A stretch of 6,150 bases of DNA, from contig JAMPYD010000130.1 in NCBI GenBank assembly GCA_023700845.1, forward strand, positions 1 through 6,150, read 5' to 3'. Positions 1 to 6,150 of this stretch are shown here, in pieces. This DNA is from Elusimicrobiota bacterium. Its GTDB lineage: Bacteria > Elusimicrobiota > Elusimicrobia > UBA1565 > UBA9628. Position numbers and translations under genes: made by a program. Under the pieces are notes generated by a model that was not told where the DNA came from, did not search any database, and saw only the letters and a list, made by a program, of their open reading frames with translations. Positions within the stretch are counted from its first letter, which is position 1, and each line of letters opens with the position of its first letter.

Positions 1-4
1 CCAT
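1..4 (-). CDS. etfA: Start codon of a downstream gene, probably ETF alpha subunit (rest outside window)
   Basis: The etfB stop and a new ATG overlap by one base (TAATG on the minus strand, ATG at 4-2). A strong GGGAGGG Shine-Dalgarno sequence (plus-strand 13-19) lies eight bases before this ATG, inside the last codons of etfB. This is a classic translational-coupling junction. Only the start codon and the first base of the next codon (G) are visible, so the identity as etfA rests on the near-universal etfB-etfA gene pair and not on any protein sequence seen here. Confidence 0.6.
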
Positions 5-795
5 TACTTGATCCCTCCCTTCGCCTTCAGGAGATCGACCAGCTTGCCGGCGACTTCCTCGGTGCTGCCCGTGAGCATTTCCGCGCCGGCGCCCGCGACC
101 GGAACGAAGTAGTCGACGCGTTTGACCTTCGCGCCGCTGGCTCCCACCGCGTCCCCCGCGACTCCGAGGGCGGCGGCGTCGAGCACGGGGATCTCCGCGG
201 AGGCGACCTTGCGGATGCCGCGGATGCCGACGTAGCGCGGCTCGTTGATGCCGGTCTGGATCGAGAGGACGCAGGGGAGCTCGATGTCGCTGATCTCCTG
301 GTTGCCCCCTTCGATCTCGCGGCCGATGCGGAGCGACTTTCCGTCCTTCGTCTCGATCTTGTTCACGACCGAAGCGTAGGGTAGGTCGAGCAGCGCGGCG
401 ATCATGCCTCCCACCTGCGCTGCGCCGTCGTCCGCGAGCGCGCCGGTGAGAATCAGGTCGTAGTTCGCCTTCTTTGCGGCGGCGGCGAGAATCGTCGCGA
501 TCCCGAGGCCGTCGGAGCCTTCGAAGGCTCCATCGGTCGCGATGAGCCCCTGCTCCGCGCCCATCGCCATTTCGCGGCGGACGATCTCCTCCGCGTCGGA
601 GTCGCCAACGGAGATCACGGTGACCTTGCCGCCGTCACGCTCGACGATCTGGATCGCTTCTTCGACCGCGTAGTTGTCCCACTCGTTCACGGAGTAGACG
701 AGGTCGTCGCGCTTGATGTCGGTTCCGCCGGGCGCGACGCTGATCTCGTTCTCCGCGGAGTCGGGTACGCGTTTCACACAAACCAGAATTTCCAT
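4..795 (-). CDS. etfB: Electron transfer flavoprotein, beta subunit
   Basis: This 263-residue protein is a normal-length EtfB, which with EtfA forms the soluble FAD-containing electron carrier between acyl-CoA dehydrogenases and the membrane ETF oxidase. The start MEILVCVKRVPDSAEN is the typical first strand and nucleotide-binding loop. NEWDNYAVEEAI (37-48) is the conserved segment contacting the bound nucleotide, and TGALADDGAAQVGG (117-130) is the second nucleotide-binding loop. The GREIEGG...NEPRYVGIRGI region (158-194) corresponds to the EtfB family signature. The ATG at 793-795 has AGGAG (plus-strand 802-806) six bases upstream, 22 bp after the HdrD-like gene. The stop TAA at 4-6 shares its A with an ATG that opens the next gene. 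Whether this ETF is the simple AMP-binding type or a bifurcating FAD-binding type cannot be settled from the beta subunit alone; the operon context favours the simple respiratory type. Confidence 0.96.
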   Translation of the reverse strand: MEILVCVKRVPDSAENEISVAPGGTDIKRDDLVYSVNEWDNYAVEEAIQIVERDGGKVTVISVGDSDAEEIVRREMAMGAEQGLIATDGAFEGSDGLGIATILAAAAKKANYDLILTGALADDGAAQVGGMIAALLDLPYASVVNKIETKDGKSLRIGREIEGGNQEISDIELPCVLSIQTGINEPRYVGIRGIRKVASAEIPVLDAAALGVAGDAVGASGAKVKRVDYFVPVAGAGAEMLTGSTEEVAGKLVDLLKAKGGIK

Positions 796-817
796 ATCAG
801 GCTCCTAAAGAAAAAGA

Positions 818-2872
818 TCAGTGCTGAAGCTGTCCGTCGACGAGCTCTACGAGGTCGATGACTTCCATCTTCCCTTCGAGCCCCGCGACCTTGATCGCGT
901 CTTCGATGTTGGTCATGCAGAAGGGGCAGGCGGTGACGATGACGTCGGCGCCCGCTTCTTTCGCCTGGTTCACCCGGACGACTCCCATGCGCTGCTCTTC
1001 GTCCGGCTCGTAGAAGAGCATGAGCCCGCCGCCGCCGCAACAGAAAGAGCGGTCGCGGCAGTGGCCCTCCATCTCGACGCGCTTGAGGCCGGGGATGGAG
1101 TCGATCGCGTTTCGCGGCGCGTCGTAGGTGTCGTTGTGGCGCCCCAGGTAGCAGGGGTCGTGAAACGTGTAGGTCTTGGTCGCATCCGCGAGCGGGTTGA
1201 GCTTGAGCTTCCCGTTCTCGACGAGCAGCGCGATGACCTCGCTGACGTGCTGCACCGGTGGCATGTCGGCGTAGTCGTTCCGGAGAGCATTCAGCGCGTG
1301 CGGATCGTTGACCACGATTTTCTTCGCTTCGGACGCCTTGATCGCCTCGGTGTTCTGTTCCTTGAGACTCTGGAAGAGCATCTCCTCGCCGAAGCGGCGG
1401 ACGTCGTGGCCCGAGTCCTTCTCGTCCTTGCCGATGATGGCGAAGTCGATCCCGCCCTTCGCGAGCACACGCGCGGTCGCCTGGGCGATCTTCTGCCCAC
1501 GGTCGTCGTACGACGAGGCGCTGTCGACGAAGTAGAGCGTCTCGGCGGTGTCGCCGTTCTCGACGCTCTTCACGTCCACGCCTGCGCCCGCGGTCCACTC
1601 GCCCCGCTTCTTCTCGAGCTTGCCCCACGGGTTGCCGCGCTTCTCGAGGGCGCTCATCGGCTTCTGGAGCGATTGAGGCACGAGGCCGTCGTCGACCATG
1701 CCGCGGCGCAGGTCGACCATCTTGTCGATGTACTCGATGCCGACCGGGCATTCCTCTTCACAGGCGCCGCACGTGGTGCACGACCAGATCTCGTCTTCGC
1801 TGTAGATTCCGCCGATGAGGTTGGGACTCTCGGCCTTGATCTCGTCGAAGATCGGGTAGCGGTCGTACAGATAATCGCGAGCCTTGATGCTGATGAATCG
1901 CGGGGAGAGGGGCCGCTTCACGGCGTTGGCGGGACAGTGGTCACTGCAGCGCCCGCAGTCGACGCAGCTGTAGAAGTCGAGGATGTGCTTCCAGGTGAAG
2001 TCCTCGATCTTCTTCACGCCGAACGATTTCAGGTCGTCGAGCTGCGCGTCGGAGACGCCGTGCACGACCGGCTTCACGTTCCCCGTCTTCACGCGCATGA
2101 AATAGACGTTGAAGAGCGAGGTGATGACGTGGAAGTGCTTGCCGAGCGGCAACAGGCAGAGGAAGAAGAAGAACGTCAGATCGTGAATCGTGTACGCGAC
2201 CAGGTTGATGCGCGACAGCGTCGGGACCGGCGTGCCGGCCATCAGAAGCTCGAATCCCCAGGGCAGGGTCAACGGAACCAGGTGAGCCGCGCCTTCGCCC
2301 TTCGCGGCGGCGAGGCTTCCCTCGAACACGCCCTCGGAGATCATCAGGGTGGCGATGAGCCCCAGGACGAGCAGCGCCTCGGGGGTGTGGTCCTTGCCCA
2401 GCTTCTCCGGTACCGCGTAACGCGCGGGCTTGAAGAACGCGCGACGGATCGCGAGGATCACCACCGCCACCAGGACAGCGGTGGCTGCGACGTCCTTGAC
2501 GACGTTGTAGATCGAGCCGAGAGCGCCGCTGAAGCCGGGCAGGGTGAAGCCGTCCACGAAGCCGAGCACCACCATCTGCGTGGAGCGCGCCGCGAGGATG
2601 AGGAAGCCGAAGAAGACGACGATGTGGAGCACGCCGGCCAGCATGTAGCGCGGTTGTCGCCACTGCGCGAGCCAGAGCTTGAGGACGAGCATGATCCGCA
2701 AGGGGATCTGGCCGAAGCGCGGATCCGGAGCGGCATGCAGCAGCGGCACGATGCGGCGCCCCATGATCCAGGCGAAGCACGCGAGCCCGATGATCGGGAT
2801 CAGCACGAACAGCCAGTCGAGGGGCATACCCTTCAGAACCGCCGTCGCGGGGGAAAAGGGCTCATGGACCAT
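818..2872 (-). CDS. Membrane-bound HdrD-like Fe-S oxidoreductase, probable ETF:(mena)quinone oxidoreductase (EMO/EtfD type)
   Basis: This 684-residue protein probably takes electrons from reduced ETF and delivers them to the quinone pool. Its NarI-like N-terminal half has five hydrophobic segments (about 18-38, 77-96, 125-142, 165-185, 225-245). Arg/Lys-rich loops after segments 1, 3 and 5 place the N-terminus outside and the Fe-S part in the cytoplasm. His83, His230, His246 and His248 are candidate haem b ligands. Two ferredoxin-type motifs follow: Cys303/306/309/313 and Cys365/368/371/375. Two CCG-domain regions come next. The first (about 445-535) has lost its cysteines (Ser451, Asp486, Asp523, Ala526). 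The second (about 567-655) is intact, with Cys574, Cys605, Cys611-Cys612 in CCGGGG, and Cys649/Cys652. The frame stays open upstream to 3109, but that stretch overlaps the dehydrogenase and is low-complexity Arg-rich; the ATG at 2870-2872 has a good ribosome-binding site. Its position between acd and etfB supports the ETF-oxidase role. Other HdrD-family electron carriers are the alternative. Confidence 0.88.
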   Translation of the reverse strand: MVHEPFSPATAVLKGMPLDWLFVLIPIIGLACFAWIMGRRIVPLLHAAPDPRFGQIPLRIMLVLKLWLAQWRQPRYMLAGVLHIVVFFGFLILAARSTQMVVLGFVDGFTLPGFSGALGSIYNVVKDVAATAVLVAVVILAIRRAFFKPARYAVPEKLGKDHTPEALLVLGLIATLMISEGVFEGSLAAAKGEGAAHLVPLTLPWGFELLMAGTPVPTLSRINLVAYTIHDLTFFFFLCLLPLGKHFHVITSLFNVYFMRVKTGNVKPVVHGVSDAQLDDLKSFGVKKIEDFTWKHILDFYSCVDCGRCSDHCPANAVKRPLSPRFISIKARDYLYDRYPIFDEIKAESPNLIGGIYSEDEIWSCTTCGACEEECPVGIEYIDKMVDLRRGMVDDGLVPQSLQKPMSALEKRGNPWGKLEKKRGEWTAGAGVDVKSVENGDTAETLYFVDSASSYDDRGQKIAQATARVLAKGGIDFAIIGKDEKDSGHDVRRFGEEMLFQSLKEQNTEAIKASEAKKIVVNDPHALNALRNDYADMPPVQHVSEVIALLVENGKLKLNPLADATKTYTFHDPCYLGRHNDTYDAPRNAIDSIPGLKRVEMEGHCRDRSFCCGGGGLMLFYEPDEEQRMGVVRVNQAKEAGADVIVTACPFCMTNIEDAIKVAGLEGKMEVIDLVELVDGQLQH

Positions 2873-2878
2873 GGCGTT

Positions 2879-2882
2879 CTCC
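2879..2882 (-). promoter_or_regulatory. Ribosome-binding site that fixes the start of the HdrD-like gene
   Basis: The minus strand reads GGAG, then six bases, then ATG at 2872-2870. This site lies in the 26-bp gap after the dehydrogenase stop. It decides the start against the longer open frame that runs back to 3109 inside the dehydrogenase gene, and against the later in-frame ATG at residue 16 (MPLDWLFV). Confidence 0.75.
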
Positions 2883-2898
2883 AGCGAAGCTCTCGAAG

Positions 2899-4716
2899 CT
2901 ATTTGCCCCCGAAGGCGTCCTCGGGAATGTCGACGACGACGCTGCTGCCCGACAGAATCGCTTCCATCCTCCCGAGAGTAACCGGAAGCAGGATCTGCGT
3001 GAAGAACTCCGAGCTCTTGATCTGACCTTCGTAGAACGCGAGGTCCTTCTCCTTCGCTCCGTTGGCCAGGGCCTCGGCGGCGATACGCGCGCGCCACAGG
3101 AGCATCCATCCGACGATTACGTCGCCACAGACCTCGAGGAACGGATGTGCATGGGCGGCGGCGCCCATCAGGTTTCCATACATGGCGGTCATGCCCATCG
3201 TCCGGGCGACTTCTTCGAGCTTGAGCAGAGCTTCCTCGAGCTTCTCGGCCATCGGAGCGGTGCGATCGATGTCGGCGGCCGCGCTCACGGTGCGGCGGAT
3301 CTCCTCGCCGAGGTCGACGATCGGGCGGCCGCCGTTCTGGCCGAGCTTGCGGAAGAGGAGGTCCATCGCCTGGATGCCGTTGGTCCCCTCGTAGATGGAG
3401 GTGATGCGGCAGTCGCGCAGCAGCTGCTCCATCGGGTACTCGCGGATGTAGCCGTAGCCGCCGTAGACCTGGATGCCGAGGCTGCAGACGTCGAGCGAGC
3501 GCTCGGTGGTGTAGGCCTTGGCGATCGGGATCAGGAAGTCGACGATTCCCTGGAGCCGCGTCTTCTCTTCCTTGTCGTCTGCCGTGACGATGCCGTCGAA
3601 GCAGCGGGCGATGTAGGCCGAGAGGCTGCGGAGGCTCTCGACGTAGACCTTCATGAGCATCAGCATCCGGCGCACGTCAGGGTGCTGGATGATCGGAACG
3701 CCCGGGGCGTTCTTGTCCATTGCCTGCATCAGGTGGCGCCCCTGGATGCGGGTGCGGGCGTAGTTGACGGCGTAGAGGTAGGCGGCGCTCGCGCAGGCGA
3801 GCCCCTGGTCGCCGACCATGAGGCGCGCGTCGTTCATCATGAGGAACATGGCGCGCATGCCCTTGTTGGGCTCTCCGAGGAGCGTGCCGCGGCACTTGCC
3901 CTTGCTGCCGAGGGCGAGCGAGGCGGTGACGTTGCCGTGGATGCCCATCTTCTCTTCGATGCCGGTGCAGACGACGTCGTTCGGCTCGCCGAGGCTGCCG
4001 TCGTCGTTGACCCAGATCTTCGGGACGAGGAAGAGGGAGATGCCGGAGGTGCCGGCGGGGGCACCTTCGATGCGCGCCAGCACGGGGTGAATGATGTTGT
4101 TCACCATGTCGTGCTCGCCGCTGGAGATGAAGATCTTGTTGCCGACGATGGAGTAGGTGCCGTCGGGATTCGGCGTCGCGGTCGTGGTGAGGGCGCCGAC
4201 GTCGGAGCCGGCCTCGGGTTCGGTGAGCAGCATCGTGCCGGTCCACTCGCCCGAGAAGAGCTTCTTGAGGAAGAGCTTCTTCTGCTTGTCGGTGCCGAAC
4301 TCCTTGACGAGCTCGCCGGCGCCGTGCGTGAGGCCGCCGTACATCATGAAGGCGAAGCTTCCGGCCATCATGTACTGCGCGGCAGTCGACGCCACTGTGC
4401 GGGGCATGCCCTGGCCGCCCCACTCGGGATCCTCGGTCATGGCGAGCCACTCGCCTGCGCGGAGCGCCTTCCAGGCCTTGTGGAACGATTCGGGGACCTT
4501 CACGTTCCCGTTGTCGAACTGGACACCGATCCGGTCGCCGTCGAACTGGGTCGGCAGGATCTCCTTGACCGCGAGGTTCCGCGCCTCGTTGATCACCAGG
4601 TCGATGGCTTTCCGGTTGAAGTCGGCGAAGCGCTCATGCTTGGCGAGCTCTTCGACCTTCAGCTGTTCGTGAAGGATGAAATCGATGTCTCTGCGATCCA
4701 CGAGTGTCTGTGCCAT
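2899..4716 (-). CDS. Long-form acyl-CoA dehydrogenase (DmdC/FadE5-like, with C-terminal extension)
   Basis: This 605-residue FAD enzyme is clearly longer than the roughly 380-residue classical acyl-CoA dehydrogenases and matches the 600-residue class that includes DmdC and mycobacterial FadE5. It would oxidise an acyl-CoA to the trans-2-enoyl-CoA and pass electrons to ETF. Visible parts are an N-terminal helical region (about 1-160), the middle beta domain with LLTEPEAGSDVGAL (163-176) and KIFISSGEHD (194-203), the C-terminal helical domain with QVYGGYGYIREYPMEQLLRD (416-435), and the catalytic base Glu443 in IYEGTNGIQA. Residues from about 465 to 605 form the extra C-terminal domain of this class. 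The ATG at 4714-4716 has GGAG (plus-strand 4722-4725) five bases upstream. It lies 42 bp after fadA and 26 bp before the HdrD-like gene. DmdC acts on methylmercaptopropionyl-CoA, but the fadBA neighbours point instead to ordinary fatty acyl-CoA. Chain length cannot be read from the sequence. Confidence 0.94.
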   Translation of the reverse strand: MAQTLVDRRDIDFILHEQLKVEELAKHERFADFNRKAIDLVINEARNLAVKEILPTQFDGDRIGVQFDNGNVKVPESFHKAWKALRAGEWLAMTEDPEWGGQGMPRTVASTAAQYMMAGSFAFMMYGGLTHGAGELVKEFGTDKQKKLFLKKLFSGEWTGTMLLTEPEAGSDVGALTTTATPNPDGTYSIVGNKIFISSGEHDMVNNIIHPVLARIEGAPAGTSGISLFLVPKIWVNDDGSLGEPNDVVCTGIEEKMGIHGNVTASLALGSKGKCRGTLLGEPNKGMRAMFLMMNDARLMVGDQGLACASAAYLYAVNYARTRIQGRHLMQAMDKNAPGVPIIQHPDVRRMLMLMKVYVESLRSLSAYIARCFDGIVTADDKEEKTRLQGIVDFLIPIAKAYTTERSLDVCSLGIQVYGGYGYIREYPMEQLLRDCRITSIYEGTNGIQAMDLLFRKLGQNGGRPIVDLGEEIRRTVSAAADIDRTAPMAEKLEEALLKLEEVARTMGMTAMYGNLMGAAAHAHPFLEVCGDVIVGWMLLWRARIAAEALANGAKEKDLAFYEGQIKSSEFFTQILLPVTLGRMEAILSGSSVVVDIPEDAFGGK

Positions 4717-4758
4717 GGTGTCTCCAATGAGGAATCAGGGAAGTCGTAAAGGGGATCC

Positions 4759-5919
<1,161 letters not shown>

Positions 5920-5922
5920 CGC

Positions 5923-6150
5923 TTACCTCGCTTCGTGGTAGGTCGCGCCCGCCTCGGCGAGCTGGACCATCTTGGCGGTGGGTTCGTAGAGCTTTCCGAG
6001 CGAGGCGAACTTCGCCGCCTTCTCGCAGAGGGCCTTGAGTCCGACGGCGTCGGCGTAGCGGAACGGGCCGCCGCGGAACGGCGGGAAGCCGAGGCCGTAG
6101 ATCAGCGCGATGTCGACTTCGACCGGCGTGTTGACGATCTTGTCCTCGAG
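5923..6150 (-). CDS. fadB: FadB/FadJ-type 3-hydroxyacyl-CoA dehydrogenase/enoyl-CoA hydratase, C-terminal 75 residues (5' part outside window)
   Basis: Reading the minus strand from the window edge gives an open frame of 75 codons ending in TAA at 5923-5925. It contains GLGFPPFRGGPFRYAD (about residues 19-34 of the visible part), the signature of the second C-terminal 3-hydroxyacyl-CoA dehydrogenase domain in FadB and FadJ multifunctional proteins. In the family, the N-terminal crotonase half hydrates trans-2-enoyl-CoA and the NAD-dependent half oxidises L-3-hydroxyacyl-CoA to 3-ketoacyl-CoA; both active sites lie outside the window. The GGPFRY wording and the short tail ending in YHEAR look closer to FadJ than to E. 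coli FadB, which carries a longer Pro-rich tail, so fadJ is an equally fair name. Only 3 nt separate its stop from the thiolase ATG, the usual fadBA arrangement. The family call is firm; the exact subtype is not. Confidence 0.9.
   Translation of the reverse strand, partial: LEDKIVNTPVEVDIALIYGLGFPPFRGGPFRYADAVGLKALCEKAAKFASLGKLYEPTAKMVQLAEAGATYHEAR

Noticed and set aside
774..1751. 325-codon minus-strand open frame overlapping the end of the HdrD-like gene and the start of etfB
   Set aside because: It is extremely Arg-rich with no motif, and it crosses two real genes in another frame.
2128..2872. Respiratory nitrate reductase gamma subunit (NarI) or DsrM as identity of the membrane protein
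   Set aside because: The NarI-like part is fused to two ferredoxin motifs and CCG domains and sits next to acyl-CoA dehydrogenase and etfB, with no nar or dsr genes nearby.
2885..2900. Direct repeat CGAAGCT twice, spaced by 2 bases, at the acyl-CoA dehydrogenase/HdrD-like gene junction
   Set aside because: It is only 7 bases long, partly overlaps the stop codon, and has no second pair or inverted partner; chance is a sufficient explanation.
821..3025. 734-codon open frame on the plus strand opposite the HdrD-like gene
   Set aside because: It is a mirror of the GC-rich third positions of the real gene. Its translation is dominated by Val, Asp, Glu, Leu and Arg with no recognisable domain, and it spans a gene boundary.
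2873..3109. 79-residue in-frame N-terminal extension of the HdrD-like gene, overlapping the acyl-CoA dehydrogenase gene
   Set aside because: The extension lies within the 3' end of a clearly real gene, is Arg/Gly-rich with no family match, and the internal ATG at 2872 has a good ribosome-binding site followed directly by the first membrane segment.
3145..4749. 534-codon open frame on the plus strand opposite the acyl-CoA dehydrogenase gene
   Set aside because: It has the same biased composition (Val, Ala, Asp, Glu, Leu) expected of an antisense shadow in high-GC DNA. The opposite strand encodes a protein with all catalytic motifs.
4717..4758. Possible promoter or terminator in the largest gap (42 bp between fadA and the acyl-CoA dehydrogenase)
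   Set aside because: No hairpin followed by a T-run and no convincing -35/-10 pair is visible; the gap holds only the ribosome-binding site.

Overview
The window is a single, tightly packed minus-strand operon for fatty-acid beta-oxidation and the re-oxidation of its electron carrier. In transcription order, right to left, it holds: the C-terminal end of a FadB/FadJ-type multifunctional protein (5923-6150); a complete FadA-type 3-ketoacyl-CoA thiolase (4759-5919); a complete long-form (about 600 aa) acyl-CoA dehydrogenase of the DmdC/FadE5 type (2899-4716); a membrane-bound HdrD-like iron-sulfur protein of the EMO/EtfD type (818-2872); a complete ETF beta subunit (4-795); and the start codon of what is very probably ETF alpha (1-4). 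Gaps between genes are 3, 42, 26 and 22 bp, and the last junction is a 1-nt stop/start overlap. Each internal start has a purine-rich Shine-Dalgarno sequence. There is no gene-free stretch over 45 bp, and I see no RNA gene, mobile element, CRISPR array or terminator.

The genes form one pathway. The acyl-CoA dehydrogenase makes the first oxidation and reduces ETF. FadB hydrates and oxidises the enoyl-CoA, and FadA cleaves off acetyl-CoA. Reduced ETF (EtfAB) must then be re-oxidised. Here the partner is not the usual flavin/Fe-S ETF-QO dehydrogenase but a protein with five predicted membrane helices, two ferredoxin-type [4Fe-4S] motifs and CCG domains, a type known to pass ETF electrons to the (mena)quinone pool.

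The organism is a high-GC bacterium with strongly GC-rich third codon positions, which explains the many long open frames on the opposite strand. The fad-acd-EMO-etf arrangement and the HdrD-like ETF oxidase suggest a respiratory, probably menaquinone-using lineage, for example Myxococcota or another former deltaproteobacterial group. This placement is a weak inference from gene content.

Most of the window is core metabolism rather than an undescribed system. The most notable detail is in the HdrD-like protein: its first CCG domain keeps its framework motifs but has lost all four expected cysteines (Ser451, Asp486, Asp523, Ala526), while the second CCG domain is intact.
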